DNA from: Sulfurimonas sp.
Lineage (GTDB): Bacteria; Campylobacterota; Campylobacteria; Campylobacterales; Sulfurimonadaceae
Assembly: GCA_021732045.1 (NCBI GenBank)
Contig: JAKFWK010000003.1
Coordinates: 1-64,000, forward strand
Direction: 5' to 3'
DNA length: 64,000 bases
Every line of letters starts with the position of its first letter. The first letter of the stretch is position 1. Below are positions 8,354 to 19,242 of the stretch, piece after piece. The translations under genes were made by a program, and so were the position numbers. The notes under the pieces were generated by a model. The model was not told the origin of the DNA and did not search any database. It worked only from the letters and a program-made list of their open reading frames with translations.

Positions 8354-9694
8354 ATGAAACTTTTTGGAACAGATGGTGTAAGGGGCGAAGCTGGTTCATT
8401 TTTAACGGCTGGACTCGCTATGAGACTGGCGATGGCAGCTGGAATATATTTTAAAGCTCACTCGAAAAGTAATAAAATTTTAGTTGGTAAAGATACTAGA
8501 AGAAGTGGTTACATGATAGAAAATGCCATAGTCAGTGGTTTGACTGCAATTGGATATGATGTTATTCAGATTGGACCGATGCCAACTCCTGCAATTGCGT
8601 ATATAGCAGGAAATATGAGATGTGATGCTGGAATAATGATTAGTGCTTCTCATAACTCTTTTGAAGATAATGGAATCAAATTTTTTGATGCCAATGGAGA
8701 TAAGCTATCCCATGATGTTGAGCAAGAGATAGAGGAGATATATTTTAATGAAGAAAAGTTACTCGAAGCGCAAGTTCGTGAAAAAAAGATAGGAAAAGCT
8801 AAAAGAATTGATGATGTTGTTGGGCGATATATTGTTCAGCTGAAAAACTCTTTTCCTCGAGACTTGTCGTTAAAAGATCTTAGAATTGTTTTAGATGCTG
8901 CTAATGGTGCTGGATATATAGTTGGACCAACAGTGTTAGAAGAGTTGGGTGCTGAGGTTATAGTTTTGCACAACAAGCCAGATGGATTTAATATAAATGA
9001 GGATTGTGGTGCTCTTCATACAAAAGATCTGCAAGAGAGTGTTGTTAAGTATAGAGCAGATTTAGGTATCGCTCTTGATGGAGATGCTGATAGAGTTGTA
9101 GTGGTTGATGAACGCGGTGAAGTAGTTGATGGTGATCATCTTTTAGGTGCGCTTGGTGTGTATATGAGCAAGAGTGGTACATTAAGAGGAGGGGGGATTG
9201 TCTCAACTGTTATGAGCAATCAAGGCTTGGACGATTTTATGAGCGAGAATGGCTTGAAACTTTTTCGCTCAGATGTCGGTGATAAAAATGTTTTAGAGGT
9301 TATGAAAAAAGAGGGAATCAACTTTGGTGGTGAGCAGAGTGGACATGTTATTGTTAACGACTTTGCAAAAACTGGAGATGGGCTTGTTACGGCTCTTCAG
9401 GTTCTTGCGCTTTTAATAAAAACAAAAAAGAGTGCTTCAGTCGCACTTCGCCCATTTAAACTCTATCCCCAAAAACTTGTAAATATACATGTAAAAAATA
9501 AAAAACCTCTAAAAGATATAGTAGGTCTAGAAGATAAACTAAAAGAACTCGACGCAAAGCATATCCGCCATCTTATCCGCTACTCTGGTACCGAGAACAA
9601 GCTAAGAGTGCTTTTGGAGGGAAAAAATGCTAAAGAGATGGATTTTTACATGGACGATATGATAAAGTTTTTTGAGAAAGATCTAAATGTATAA
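8354..9694 (+). CDS. glmM: Phosphoglucosamine mutase
   Basis: GlmM converts glucosamine-6-phosphate to glucosamine-1-phosphate for UDP-GlcNAc and cell-wall synthesis. The catalytic phosphoserine is S99 in MISASHN. The magnesium loop DGDADR, the sugar loop GGEQSGH and the phosphate loop [11 protein letters not shown] are all present. The length of 446 residues is normal. The stop overlaps lspA by 8 nt. The leader contains the dispersed repeat, so its promoter must lie within or downstream of that element. Confidence 0.97.
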   Translation: MKLFGTDGVRGEAGSFLTAGLAMRLAMAAGIYFKAHSKSNKILVGKDTRRSGYMIENAIVSGLTAIGYDVIQIGPMPTPAIAYIAGNMRCDAGIMISASHNSFEDNGIKFFDANGDKLSHDVEQEIEEIYFNEEKLLEAQVREKKIGKAKRIDDVVGRYIVQLKNSFPRDLSLKDLRIVLDAANGAGYIVGPTVLEELGAEVIVLHNKPDGFNINEDCGALHTKDLQESVVKYRADLGIALDGDADRVVVVDERGEVVDGDHLLGALGVYMSKSGTLRGGGIVSTVMSNQGLDDFMSENGLKLFRSDVGDKNVLEVMKKEGINFGGEQSGHVIVNDFAKTGDGLVTALQVLALLIKTKKSASVALRPFKLYPQKLVNIHVKNKKPLKDIVGLEDKLKELDAKHIRHLIRYSGTENKLRVLLEGKNAKEMDFYMDDMIKFFEKDLNV

Positions 9695-10148
9695 TCAAAG
9701 TCTTCGTTTTTTAGCAATTTTACTCTTTAGTATGATTGGTGTTTTTGTGATTGACCAAAATATAAAAACACTTTTTGTAGAGGGTTTTAGATACTACGCT
9801 GAGTGCATAGACCTTGTTTTGGTTTACAACAAAGGCGTTGCGTTTTCAATGTTTTCATTTTTGCAGGAGTGGTTAAAATATATCCAGCTTGTTCTTGTTT
9901 TTGGAGTACTCGGGTATCTGATATATAAAAAAGAGTTGTGTTATGCATTTCCAGCTGGGCTGATGCTAGGCGGAGCGTTTTCAAACATATATGATAGATT
10001 TATTTATGGTGGCGTAGTGGATATGGTTTACTGGCATTGCGGCTTTGATTTTGCAATATTTAATTTTGCTGATGTGATGATAGATGTGGCTGTGGTTTGG
10101 TTTTTGGTGCTGAATTTTAAACCAAAATTTTGTGAGAAATCCCTCTAA
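9687..10148 (+). CDS. lspA: Lipoprotein signal peptidase II
   Basis: LspA is an inner-membrane aspartyl protease that cuts prolipoproteins before the lipidated cysteine. The 153-residue protein has four hydrophobic segments. The catalytic aspartates are D112 in GGVVDMVY and D129 in [10 protein letters not shown], and the conserved NKGVAFSMF box (48-56) is present. It overlaps glmM by 8 nt, as in other Campylobacterota. Confidence 0.94.
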   Translation: MYNQSLRFLAILLFSMIGVFVIDQNIKTLFVEGFRYYAECIDLVLVYNKGVAFSMFSFLQEWLKYIQLVLVFGVLGYLIYKKELCYAFPAGLMLGGAFSNIYDRFIYGGVVDMVYWHCGFDFAIFNFADVMIDVAVVWFLVLNFKPKFCEKSL

Positions 10149-10221
10149 AGATATAAAAAAGCAGATTTTTGATAAAATGGCTTCAAATTTAGTTATTACA
10201 AAAAAAGATAAAAGGAAATTG

Positions 10222-11523
10222 ATGAAAATCAAAACAAACAAAATCAATAGTGCAAATGCAGAGATAGAAGCTGAGATTTCAAACAAGACAATAGACACAA
10301 ACTTAGAGAAAATAGCAAAAGAGTTAACTAAAACTGTAGCCGTTCAGGGTTTTCGTAAAGGCAAGGTTCCTGTTGCTGTAGTAAAAAAACAGTACGGCAA
10401 TCGTCTACTTCAAGATGCTGAAGCAGAGGCACTTCGTGATGTTTTAAATAGAGGGCTTGATGAGTTAAAAATTTCAAGTGATAGACTTATCGGGGAGCCA
10501 AATATCTATAAATTTGATAAAAATGATGCTGGAATTTCTGTAACTGTAAAAATTGCACTTAGACCAGATATTGACCTTGGTAATTATGCTGATATGGTTA
10601 AAGATTTTGAGAAGCCTGTTATTGATGAAAAAGAGGTTGAAGTTAGACTTGAGAGACTTGCTGATTCTCAGGGAAAATTTGTAGACCTTAAAAAGAAAAG
10701 AGCTGCTAAAAATGGAGATAGTGCAATAATCGATTTTGAGGGCTCTATTGATGGTGTGTTGTTTGATGGTGGCGCTGCAAAAGAGTTTGCATTAGTTCTT
10801 GGTTCTAACCAATTTATCCCTGGATTTGAAGATCAAGTTGTTGGTATGAATATTGGGGAAGAGAAAATTGTAAAAGTAAAATTCCCAGAAAATTACGGCT
10901 CAGATGCTCTATCAGGAAAAGATGCAGAGTTTAAAGTTACTCTTCATAATATCCAAGAGAAGATTAAAGCTGAAATAGATGAAGCATTTGCCGCTAAAAT
11001 GTTAGCTGGTCAAGATGATACTTCACTAGAGAACTTAAAAGCTCAAATTAAAGCACAGATGAGCCACGAAGCACTTGCAAAACTTTATAATGATGAGCTA
11101 AAACCTGCTCTTTTAGAGACTCTTGTTGAGAGTATTAAGTTTGATCTGCCTGAGTTTGTTGTTGAGCAAGAGATAGATGTGTCGCTAAATAAAAAAGCAA
11201 GTATGATGAGTGAAGATGAGATAAAAGAGCTTCGTGAGAGCACAGAAAAACTAGAAGCGCTTCGTGAGACTTTTCGTGAAGATGCACAAAGAAGTGTTCG
11301 TGCAACATTTATAATTGATTCTTTGGCAACTGCTGAAAATGTAAAAGTTACAGAAAATGAAGTAATGCAAACTATCTACTACGAAGCAATGCAGATGGGA
11401 CAAGATCCTAAAGTATCTTATGACAAGTACAAAAATGCTGGTTATTTACCAGCTATTCAGATGTCAATGGTAGAGGATAAAGTTCTTACTCAGATACTAA
11501 ACTCAAAAACTAAAGAAGCTTAA
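10222..11523 (+). CDS. tig: Trigger factor, ribosome-associated chaperone
   Basis: Trigger factor binds ribosomal protein uL23 near the exit tunnel and holds nascent chains. I place the start at ATG 10222 (AAAGGAAATTG before it, 433 residues). The frame is open upstream, but that part overlaps lspA and is not conserved-looking. The ribosome-docking region contains GFRKGKVP. A central FKBP-type prolyl isomerase domain ([21 protein letters not shown] through PENYGS) and a helical C-terminal chaperone domain follow. clpP begins 5 nt downstream. Confidence 0.96.
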   Translation: MKIKTNKINSANAEIEAEISNKTIDTNLEKIAKELTKTVAVQGFRKGKVPVAVVKKQYGNRLLQDAEAEALRDVLNRGLDELKISSDRLIGEPNIYKFDKNDAGISVTVKIALRPDIDLGNYADMVKDFEKPVIDEKEVEVRLERLADSQGKFVDLKKKRAAKNGDSAIIDFEGSIDGVLFDGGAAKEFALVLGSNQFIPGFEDQVVGMNIGEEKIVKVKFPENYGSDALSGKDAEFKVTLHNIQEKIKAEIDEAFAAKMLAGQDDTSLENLKAQIKAQMSHEALAKLYNDELKPALLETLVESIKFDLPEFVVEQEIDVSLNKKASMMSEDEIKELRESTEKLEALRETFREDAQRSVRATFIIDSLATAENVKVTENEVMQTIYYEAMQMGQDPKVSYDKYKNAGYLPAIQMSMVEDKVLTQILNSKTKEA

Positions 11524-11528
11524 GCAGT

Positions 11529-12119
11529 ATGAGTTATGTTCCATATGTAATAGAAAAAACAGCAAGAGGCGAGAGATCTTATGATATTTATTCTCGTCTT
11601 TTAAAGGATAGAATCATTATGTTAAGTGGAGAAGTTAATGACGCTGTCGCTTCTTCAATAGTTGCTCAAATGCTATTTTTAGAGGCAGAAGATCCAGAAA
11701 AAGATATCTATTTTTATATAAACTCTCCAGGCGGAGTTGTTACATCTGGAATGGCTATATTTGACACTATGAATTATATCCGCCCAGATATTGCAACTAT
11801 ATGTATCGGTCAAGCTGCCTCAATGGGTGCTTTTTTACTATCAAGTGGTACGAAGGGCAAAAGATATGCGCTTCCTCATGCAAGAATTATGATTCATCAA
11901 CCCTTAGGTGGTGCGCAAGGACAAGCAACTGATATAGCCATTCAAGCCAAAGAGATTCTTCGTATGAAAGAGGAGTTAAATAAAATTCTTGCAAGTAATA
12001 CAGGCCAAAGTATGAAGAAAGTGGAAGATGATACAGATAGAGATAACTTTATGAGTGCAGAAGAAGCCAGAATTTATGGCATGATTGATGAAGTTTTAAT
12101 TAAGAGTAGTAAAAAATAG
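11529..12119 (+). CDS. clpP: ATP-dependent Clp protease proteolytic subunit
   Basis: ClpP forms the tetradecameric serine protease chamber fed by ClpX or ClpA. The triad is S98 (GQAASMG), H123 (RIMIHQP) and D172 (DTDRDNF), in the canonical spacing. The length is 196 residues. The gene sits in a tig-clpP-GGDEF-def series with short gaps, so it is probably co-transcribed with the chaperone tig. Confidence 0.97.
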   Translation: MSYVPYVIEKTARGERSYDIYSRLLKDRIIMLSGEVNDAVASSIVAQMLFLEAEDPEKDIYFYINSPGGVVTSGMAIFDTMNYIRPDIATICIGQAASMGAFLLSSGTKGKRYALPHARIMIHQPLGGAQGQATDIAIQAKEILRMKEELNKILASNTGQSMKKVEDDTDRDNFMSAEEARIYGMIDEVLIKSSKK

Positions 12120-12137
12120 ATTGTATTAGGAGTTGAC

Positions 12138-13202
12138 ATGGCGGATATTTTAAGAAGCAGAACTCGCAGAAACATTACTGGCACTCAGACTACCGAGAGT
12201 GTTACGCCGAAGCCTATGGAACAAAAGATAGTTGTTGAAGAGCTCGAAGGTGATATAGAAGCGTATGCAAAAGAAGTTTTAAGTTCACTTATAAAAGATG
12301 GATTGCCACCAACCCCTAATAATTTCTCACTCTATTTTGATAGACATTTAGACGATAAGAGTCAAAATACTCGCAAACAGATAGTTTCTATACTTGAGCT
12401 AGAAGAGAGTAATGAAAACGAAAACAGTATGACGCTAGAACAGAATCTTAAAAGTGGATTCTCATCAATAAGAGATATTTTAGGTGTAATAGCAAATCTC
12501 TATAAAAATATGAATCTTATGACTAAAATCTTAGAGAAAAGAAAAGAAGAACTTCAGGCATCTTCCGGGGTAAACGACTCTCTTAGTATTACCGCTTCTT
12601 TGGAGTCCGATATATCAAAACTAAACTCAATTTTAAAAAAACAGAGTGTAAATATCAAGAGTATGTATGATAATACTGCTGATATTATCAAAACTGTGGA
12701 GAGTGAAACAATTTTTGATAATCAGTTCGGTGTTTATAACAAACGATATTTAGTAGCAAAAATAGAGCAAGAGAGTGCTCTTATACAAAAACTAAATCAT
12801 AAAAGCTCTTTGATTATGATAGAGCTATCTAAGGATTTAAAAAGCAGTATAACAAATGAAAAAGCTATTTTACTTATGACAAAAACTATTGCTAGACTTC
12901 TGCTTAAGACATCAAGAAGAAGCGATATGGTCGCATACTACGGTAGTGGAATATTTGCAATGCTTTTAAAGCATACGGATATCAATAGTGCAAAAAAAGC
13001 TAGCGAGAGACTTTGTGATCTTGTCTCAAGTAGTAACTTTTTCCTAGGGGACTATGAGGTACAGTTGAAAATTTCGATCGGAATAACAGACATAACTGAA
13101 AATTGCTCAGCACAAGAGATTATCGTTAGCTCAATGGATGCTATGGAAAAAGCTTATAATGATAAAGAGGTAGATTTTGCCGTTGCACTTAGAAAGACCT
13201 AA
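12138..13202 (+). CDS. Degenerate GGDEF-domain protein
   Basis: The 354-residue cytosolic protein has an N-terminal helical region of about 190 residues and a C-terminal diguanylate-cyclase-like domain. The domain frame is intact (IFDNQFGVYNKRYL, RRSDMVAYYG, ISIGIT), but the active-site GGDEF is replaced by GSGIF near residue 276. It should therefore not make cyclic di-GMP and may act as a binding or scaffold domain. It lies between clpP and def with gaps of 18 and 15 nt and no promoter of its own. Its place in this housekeeping operon suggests a basic role, perhaps in motility or cell polarity; that is inference. Confidence 0.82.
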   Translation: MADILRSRTRRNITGTQTTESVTPKPMEQKIVVEELEGDIEAYAKEVLSSLIKDGLPPTPNNFSLYFDRHLDDKSQNTRKQIVSILELEESNENENSMTLEQNLKSGFSSIRDILGVIANLYKNMNLMTKILEKRKEELQASSGVNDSLSITASLESDISKLNSILKKQSVNIKSMYDNTADIIKTVESETIFDNQFGVYNKRYLVAKIEQESALIQKLNHKSSLIMIELSKDLKSSITNEKAILLMTKTIARLLLKTSRRSDMVAYYGSGIFAMLLKHTDINSAKKASERLCDLVSSSNFFLGDYEVQLKISIGITDITENCSAQEIIVSSMDAMEKAYNDKEVDFAVALRKT

Positions 13203-13217
13203 GGAGATTTTTAGAGT

Positions 13218-13742
13218 ATGAATTTGGTAATAATTGAGTACCCAGATAAAAGATTAAAAGAAAAATCCAAAGAAGTTGAGAAGTTTGATGCAGAACTTCA
13301 TGCTCTTTTAGACAGTATGAATAGAGTTATGATAAAGTCAAATGGTATAGGTCTTGCGGCTATCCAAGTCTCTCACCCTAAACGAGTACTACTTATAAAT
13401 ATTCCAGATGAGAGTGACACACAGAGTTTTGATGGGCTTATTGAGATGATAAATCCTGTTATAACAAAAAAAGTTGGAGAAACTGTCTACCAAGAGGGAT
13501 GTTTGAGCGTCCCTACATTTTATGAAGATATAAAAAGATTTGAGACTATTTTTGTAAGTTATCAAGATAGAGATGGCAACACAAAACAGGTAGAAGCAGA
13601 TGGTTTGCTTAGTATTGCAATCCAGCACGAGATAGATCATCTTGATGGAATACTTTTTATAGACAAACTAACCTATGCAAAAAGAAAAAAATTTGAAAAA
13701 GAGTATAAAAAAATGCTCAAAGAGAAAAAAGAGTTAAAATAA
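13218..13742 (+). CDS. def: Peptide deformylase
   Basis: Def removes the N-formyl group from new proteins using a ferrous or zinc ion. The metal ligands are C95 (EGCLSVP), H137 and H141 (QHEIDHLDG), with E138 catalytic, and the GIGLAAIQV loop is at 43-51. The length is 174 residues. It is the last gene of the tig-clpP-def series. Confidence 0.96.
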   Translation: MNLVIIEYPDKRLKEKSKEVEKFDAELHALLDSMNRVMIKSNGIGLAAIQVSHPKRVLLINIPDESDTQSFDGLIEMINPVITKKVGETVYQEGCLSVPTFYEDIKRFETIFVSYQDRDGNTKQVEADGLLSIAIQHEIDHLDGILFIDKLTYAKRKKFEKEYKKMLKEKKELK

Positions 13743-13837
13743 CTTCCACCAATAAATATGACACTTTGTCATATTTTCCTCCGCTATAAAATAATTTCAC
13801 TATGATTAACAATAAAATCTAAACTTAGGATTCTAAG

Positions 13838-15346
13838 ATGAAAACTGTCTGTTGTGCTACTTATGAGGGAATGGATGCCAAGATTGTTCAAGTTGAGTCA
13901 ACGCTTACAAAAGGGTTGCCATCTTTTTCCATAGTTGGTATGGCATCAGCTTCCATCACTGAGGCTAAAGAGCGGGTAAAGTCAGCACTTTTGAGCAATG
14001 AGTTCTCATTTCCACCAAAGAGAATCACTATAAATCTATCCCCGAGTGATGTAAGAAAGGAGGGGAGTCAATTTGATCTTAGTATTGCGCTTCTTATTGC
14101 ACTTGATTATTTGAGTGATGATTTGAGTGAATGGTTTGTTTTTGGGGAGTTGGGACTTGATGGCAGTGTTAAGGAGAACAACCAACTCTATCCCCTCGTA
14201 CTATCACTTGCAAATCAGCAAAGAATCAAAAAAGCAATCGTTCCGTTTGAGTCGCTAGAAAAACTCTCAAAAATTCCAAATATAGATTTTTATGGCGTTA
14301 AAAATCTACAAGAGGCGATGGGGCTTCTAAAAAATTTAAATAAAATTGTGCCAAATTCACAACAGAGCTCAATCGAGTATCCCTTTTATGAGGTAAATGG
14401 AGAAAAATATTACTACGCCAAAGAGTATGAGCTTGATTTTTCGGATGTTAAAGGACAAGAGATTGCAAAAAGAGCTGCTCTAATAAGTGCAGTTGGTTTT
14501 CACAATATACTTTTTGAGGGAAGTCCTGGTTGTGGAAAAAGTATGATTGCCTCAAGAATGAGGTATATCCTGCCACCGATGAGGTTTGATGAGATACTTG
14601 ATGTCGCTAAGCTTGATGTAATGGAGTCAAAAGAACCGCAGTTTAAGCCGCACAGAAATATGCGAAGCCCACATCATACATCGACGCTTGCCAGTATTTT
14701 TGGCGGTGGAACACACAAGGCCATGATTGGTGAAGTCGGTTTGGCAAATTTTGGAATTTTAATGTTTGATGAACTTCCATATTTTCAAAAAAATGTTTTA
14801 GAAGCGCTCAGAGAACCTATGCAGGATAACAAAATACGCATCTCAAGAGTAAATTCAAAAGTAGAGTATCCAAGTAATTTTTTGTTTATAGGAGCCATGA
14901 ATCCCTGCCCATGTGGAAACCTGCTTGACAGACGAAAAGAGTGTAGATGTAGTGATTTGGAGATTTTAAGATATAAAAATAGACTCTCCGAACCATTTCT
15001 AGACAGAATAGACATAAGCGTGACTATGCAAGCCGTTGGCATAGATGATAAATCAAGCTTTAGCTCACTTGAACTGCATAAAATGGTCGTAAAGGCTCAT
15101 GCATTTTCAAAAAAAAGAGGACAAGTTGAGTTTAATGCAAAACTTAACGACGCCCAGATTGAGCAGTTTTGCAAACTAGATAATGAAGCAAAATCGACGC
15201 TTGCTATAGCGGTAGATAAGTTTACACTCTCTTTTAGAAGTATTAAAAAAATACAAAAAGTATCTCGAACTATCGCCGATTTGGATAGTTCAGAGAGTAT
15301 AGAAAAAAGACATATTTTAGAGGCGCTTAGCTATAGAAGAAGATAA
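13838..15346 (+). CDS. comM: ComM/YifB-family AAA+ ATPase
   Basis: The 502-residue protein has an N-terminal Lon-protease-like fold (KGLPSFSIVGMA, INLSPSDVRKEGSQFDL), a Walker A (EGSPGCGKS, about 228-236), Walker B (GILMFDELPYF), a PCPCG cysteine cluster and a C-terminal magnesium-chelatase-like domain. In Vibrio, ComM is a branch-migration helicase that helps integrate transformed DNA; the same function is assumed here. Convergent metH is 190 bp away with a dispersed repeat between. Confidence 0.92.
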   Translation: MKTVCCATYEGMDAKIVQVESTLTKGLPSFSIVGMASASITEAKERVKSALLSNEFSFPPKRITINLSPSDVRKEGSQFDLSIALLIALDYLSDDLSEWFVFGELGLDGSVKENNQLYPLVLSLANQQRIKKAIVPFESLEKLSKIPNIDFYGVKNLQEAMGLLKNLNKIVPNSQQSSIEYPFYEVNGEKYYYAKEYELDFSDVKGQEIAKRAALISAVGFHNILFEGSPGCGKSMIASRMRYILPPMRFDEILDVAKLDVMESKEPQFKPHRNMRSPHHTSTLASIFGGGTHKAMIGEVGLANFGILMFDELPYFQKNVLEALREPMQDNKIRISRVNSKVEYPSNFLFIGAMNPCPCGNLLDRRKECRCSDLEILRYKNRLSEPFLDRIDISVTMQAVGIDDKSSFSSLELHKMVVKAHAFSKKRGQVEFNAKLNDAQIEQFCKLDNEAKSTLAIAVDKFTLSFRSIKKIQKVSRTIADLDSSESIEKRHILEALSYRRR

Positions 15347-15402
15347 TACTAAGCCTTTTACATGATACTTTTAGAGCCAGTCAATATCAAAATCAACTAT
15401 AA

Positions 15403-15537
15403 AATTCTCGAAAAATTTGTTTTTTCTAAAGAAACATTTTTGCTATGCAAAAACCGCTTTTGCTTGTTTTGTAGCTTTAGAGGGTTGGAAGGGGCGGTGA
15501 GTCCCTCCCACCAAAATGGACTTGTTCGTTTTGGTGC
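15403..15537 (+). repeat. Structured dispersed repeat, copy 2
   Basis: This is the second copy of the element at 8196-8285, in opposite orientation. It shares the AATTCTCGAAAAA left part and the 67-bp core (15471-15537). It has about 44 extra bases between them (including TTTGCTATGCAAAAACCGC), which are absent from copy 1. Its right end coincides exactly with the last base of the metH stop codon. It lies between convergent comM and metH, where it might also act as a terminator or mRNA 3'-end structure. Confidence 0.75.
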
Positions 15538-18500
15538 TACACATTGTAGTAGGTTGCATTTGGATGGTAAACTACAAGTGCTGAAGTTGATTGTTCTGGA
15601 TGAATCTGAAATGTTTCACTCAGTTCAATCCCAAACTCTTCTGGTCTTAGTAGGTCAAAAAGAGGACGATTAAGTTCCAAATCCGGACAAGCGGCATAGC
15701 CAAACGAATAACGACTCCCTTGATATCTGTTCATCTGAACATCTGCAAGTGAATTTTTCTCTCCATCGCTTATGTTTAAATCTAGTCTGATTTGTTTGTG
15801 AGCCATCTCTGCGAGCGCTTCTGCTAACTCAACTCCAAGTCCATGAAACTGGTAATACTCTGTAAAATTACCCTCTGCATATATCTCTCGCTCAATCTCG
15901 CTAAGTTTTGCTCCAGCGCTCACGCAAGTAAATGCCACAACATCATCTCTGTCACTGTGAAAAAAGTCACTAAGAGCGCGGTGTGGCTGTTTTGACTGGC
16001 GAGGGAAACTGAACTCTTTGATTGCATCCGCTTTTACTGTTAGCAGAGGTTCTCTATTTACCTCTGCATTGCTGTTATAACCTCTTGATTCATCAAAAAT
16101 TAGAAGTTTGTTATCATCACTTCTGCATGGCCAGTAGCCATAAATAATAGTTGGTTCAAAAAGTTCTTCATCCAAAAATCGTTTTTTAAGTTTTTCATAC
16201 GCAGGCCAAACAAGCTCATTTAACTGTTTCTCATACGCCTCTTCACTCATTCCTTTTGAGCCATATCCCCAGCGAGACTTAAAGAGTAGCTTATGGTTTA
16301 TCCACTCAAATGCTAGCTCTTTTTGTGCTCTTGTTAGTTTTATTTCTCGCCTTCCCCAAAATGGAGGAGTAGGAATTTTAACATCTCGAGAGGGCATTTT
16401 TAGCTCCGCAAATGGTGGTATTACAACCTCTTTTTGCTCTTTTATAACCTTTTCTTGCTCATCTTTTCCATGAAGATTGGTATCAAAATTTCCCTTTTCA
16501 ATCCTGCTCATGGCGGTTACACCATCAAAAGCATCTTTACAGTAAAAAATAGGGCCATCATAAATTGGACGGCAGAAATCATCTATAAAAGAGCGAGTAA
16601 GTGCGGCACCACCTAGAAGAACTGGGATTTTGATTCCTGCACTTTGAAGAGCCAAAAGATTTTCTTTCATGACTTGCGTTGATTTTACTAAAAGTCCGCT
16701 CATTCCAATTGCGCTACCATTTGACTCTTTTAGTGACTGTATAAACTGCTCAATATCTACTTTTATGCCTAAGTTTGTGACTTTATATCCATTATTTGAG
16801 AGAATAATGTCAACTAAATTTTTCCCAACATCATGAACATCCCCTTTTACGGTTCCAAGAATTAGTCTAGTATCAACCGCTTTATCAATTTTAGGAAGAT
16901 AAGGATTTAGATAATCAACTGTTTTTTTCATCGTCTCAGCACTCTGCAGAACAAATGGAAGTTGCATCTGCCCAGAGCCGAAAAGCTCGCCGACTACTTT
17001 CATGGCATCTATAAGAATCTCATTTACTATCTTCTCTGGTGCTATTGTGTGTCTGGCCTCTTCAACAAGTGGAATCATCCTCTCTTTATCACCGTCCATA
17101 AGGAGTTTTGCGATTTTTTCTTCATGGCTCATGTTTAGATAAGCTTCATCTTCTGCCTCATTGTCAACCACTTCTTTGGTACTAAAATGCTCTATAAATG
17201 CAAAAAGAGCCTCTCCGTTTGGTTTGCGGTTGAAAATCAAATCATCACAAATCTCCTGTTCTTCTTTAGAGATTTTATTTAACGGAATGATATGTTTTAC
17301 ATTTATAATAACGCTTGTTAATCCAGCCTCGATGCAGTGATGCAAAAACATAGAGTTAAGATATGGTCTTGCGTCCTTGTCAAGTCCGAATGAGATATTT
17401 GAGAGTCCTAAAACTGCGCCAACTTCAGGGTGTCGCTTTCGCAACTCTCTTATGGCTTCGATTGTGTTTATCCCTGCTTCAAAATACTCACTATCACCAC
17501 TTCCTAGTGTAAATGTTAGTAGGTCAAACACTAAATCCTCAGGATTAATTCCATGTTTTTTGGTTGCAAGATCGTAGATACGCTCTGCAATTTTTAACTT
17601 ATCTTCAACTGTTTTTGCCATTCCGACTTCATCAATTGTCAGACAAACAAGAGAAGCGCCATATTTTTTAGCCAAAGAGCAGACAACATCGAACTTCTCT
17701 ATCCCATCTTCAAGATTTACGGAGTTAATGATAGGTTTGCCACCAATAAGCTTTAGTGCCTCTTCAAGAGCAGCTGTTTGTGTGGAATCTGGCATCAGGG
17801 GAAGTGCAATTTTTTGAGCATAGAGACTCATAACAGAGTTCATATCTTTTGTCTCATCTCGCCCAGCAAAACCAACGCTCACATCAAGAACATGAGCGCC
17901 AGAGCGAACCTGCTCTTGAGCCACGCTAAGTGTACCTTCATAGTTCTCAGCTAAAAGAAGTTCTCGAAATGCTTTCGAACCTGTTGCGTTACTTCTCTCG
18001 CCGATAAGAAGAGGTGCGGGCTCTTGCATTAGTGGAACAGTTGAAAAAAGTGAAGCTAATGAATTTGGTTGCTCTCCTGATGCAGCTTTTGGAACTATTT
18101 TACTTACTCGATTGACAAGAGCGCGAATATGTTGAGGTGTTGTGCCGCAGCATCCACCCAGAAAACTAACACCATCATAGTTTAAAAATCTCTCTTGTTT
18201 ATCTGCAAACTCATCTGGTCCCATCGGGTAGTAGGTGTATCCTCCACGATTTTGAGGAAGTCCAGCGTTTGCATGAACACTTATAGGCTTTCCCCAAAGC
18301 TCGCTCAGAGTTTTTACATGTTTTTCAACCTGTTCTGGTCCTGTTCCACAGTTAAATCCAAGACTTAAAATATCAAAAGGTTCGAGTATAGTTGTGATAG
18401 TTTGCGCATCTGTTCCAATGAGCATACCGCCACTAAGTTCTATGGTTACAGAAACCATAACTGGAATCTCAACTCCTCTTTGCTTATTTGCCTCAGCACA

Positions 18501-19028
18501 AGCATGAAGTGCTACTTTTATTTGGAGTGGGTCTTGGCAAGTCTCAAGCAGGAAAACATCAACCCCACCATCTATGAGGGCTAAACAAAACTCTGTATAG
18601 CCAGCAAACATCTCATCATAAGCAATATGTCCTAAAGATGGAAGTTTCGTTCCTGGTCCAATAGAGCCTAGACAAAATCTTGGATGTTCTGGAGTTTGGA
18701 ATTTTTCTATCTCTTTTTTTACAAGTTCTGCTCCAGCCTTTGTTAGCTCATAAGCACGATGACCTATGCCGTACTCCTCTAAAACCCAACTAAATGAACC
18801 AAAGGTGTTGGTTGTGATAAAGTCAGCCCCGGCCGTTAAGTAGGCATGAAAAATTTCGCTTAAAACTTCAGGGCATGTGACATTTAGAAGTTCATTACAC
18901 CCTTCGTTCCCCTCCCATGCCTCTTTTGGAATTTTTTCATCTCTTTGTTGAAGCTGTGTCCCCATCGCACCATCAATGATAAGCGGACGAGTTTTTATAG
19001 TGTTTAAAATGTAATTTTTTGTTGCCAT
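15537..19028 (-). CDS. metH: Cobalamin-dependent methionine synthase
   Basis: MetH transfers the methyl group of methyltetrahydrofolate to homocysteine through methylcobalamin. All four modules are present in 1163 residues: homocysteine-binding (DGAMGTQLQ, and zinc ligands ending in GGCCGTT), pterin-binding (GERSNATGSKAF), cobalamin-binding with its cap (DVHDVGKN, the cobalt-ligating His loop), and the C-terminal AdoMet activation domain (RAQKELAFEWINHKL; RYSFGYAACPDL). It needs vitamin B12. No cobalamin riboswitch is evident in the leader. The stop coincides with the end of a dispersed repeat. Confidence 0.97.
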   Translation of the reverse strand: MATKNYILNTIKTRPLIIDGAMGTQLQQRDEKIPKEAWEGNEGCNELLNVTCPEVLSEIFHAYLTAGADFITTNTFGSFSWVLEEYGIGHRAYELTKAGAELVKKEIEKFQTPEHPRFCLGSIGPGTKLPSLGHIAYDEMFAGYTEFCLALIDGGVDVFLLETCQDPLQIKVALHACAEANKQRGVEIPVMVSVTIELSGGMLIGTDAQTITTILEPFDILSLGFNCGTGPEQVEKHVKTLSELWGKPISVHANAGLPQNRGGYTYYPMGPDEFADKQERFLNYDGVSFLGGCCGTTPQHIRALVNRVSKIVPKAASGEQPNSLASLFSTVPLMQEPAPLLIGERSNATGSKAFRELLLAENYEGTLSVAQEQVRSGAHVLDVSVGFAGRDETKDMNSVMSLYAQKIALPLMPDSTQTAALEEALKLIGGKPIINSVNLEDGIEKFDVVCSLAKKYGASLVCLTIDEVGMAKTVEDKLKIAERIYDLATKKHGINPEDLVFDLLTFTLGSGDSEYFEAGINTIEAIRELRKRHPEVGAVLGLSNISFGLDKDARPYLNSMFLHHCIEAGLTSVIINVKHIIPLNKISKEEQEICDDLIFNRKPNGEALFAFIEHFSTKEVVDNEAEDEAYLNMSHEEKIAKLLMDGDKERMIPLVEEARHTIAPEKIVNEILIDAMKVVGELFGSGQMQLPFVLQSAETMKKTVDYLNPYLPKIDKAVDTRLILGTVKGDVHDVGKNLVDIILSNNGYKVTNLGIKVDIEQFIQSLKESNGSAIGMSGLLVKSTQVMKENLLALQSAGIKIPVLLGGAALTRSFIDDFCRPIYDGPIFYCKDAFDGVTAMSRIEKGNFDTNLHGKDEQEKVIKEQKEVVIPPFAELKMPSRDVKIPTPPFWGRREIKLTRAQKELAFEWINHKLLFKSRWGYGSKGMSEEAYEKQLNELVWPAYEKLKKRFLDEELFEPTIIYGYWPCRSDDNKLLIFDESRGYNSNAEVNREPLLTVKADAIKEFSFPRQSKQPHRALSDFFHSDRDDVVAFTCVSAGAKLSEIEREIYAEGNFTEYYQFHGLGVELAEALAEMAHKQIRLDLNISDGEKNSLADVQMNRYQGSRYSFGYAACPDLELNRPLFDLLRPEEFGIELSETFQIHPEQSTSALVVYHPNATYYNV

Positions 19029-19242
19029 AATAAAGATCTTTTGTTGAAATAAGGGATGATTTTATCTCATTTGAACATAAAGAGGGCTTTTGACAAAGAG
19101 GTTTCACTGGAGCGTAAAATAACTTTAATCGTTTGTAGTTATAATGATATAAAATATAATACTTTTATATGGTTTAGTTATAACAATTATAACAAAATAT
19201 TTTGATATAATTTTGTCAGAAAAATGTCATAGGAGTTGAGTG

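Noticed and set aside
10132..10221. 30-residue N-terminal extension of trigger factor
   Set aside because: It overlaps lspA and lacks a ribosome site; ATG 10222 has AAAGGAAATT and gives the usual length.
19147..19193. ATATAAAA/TTTTATAT inverted repeat and two TTATAAC direct repeats before ccoG
   Set aside because: AT-only or AT-rich matches expected by chance in this DNA; no further support.
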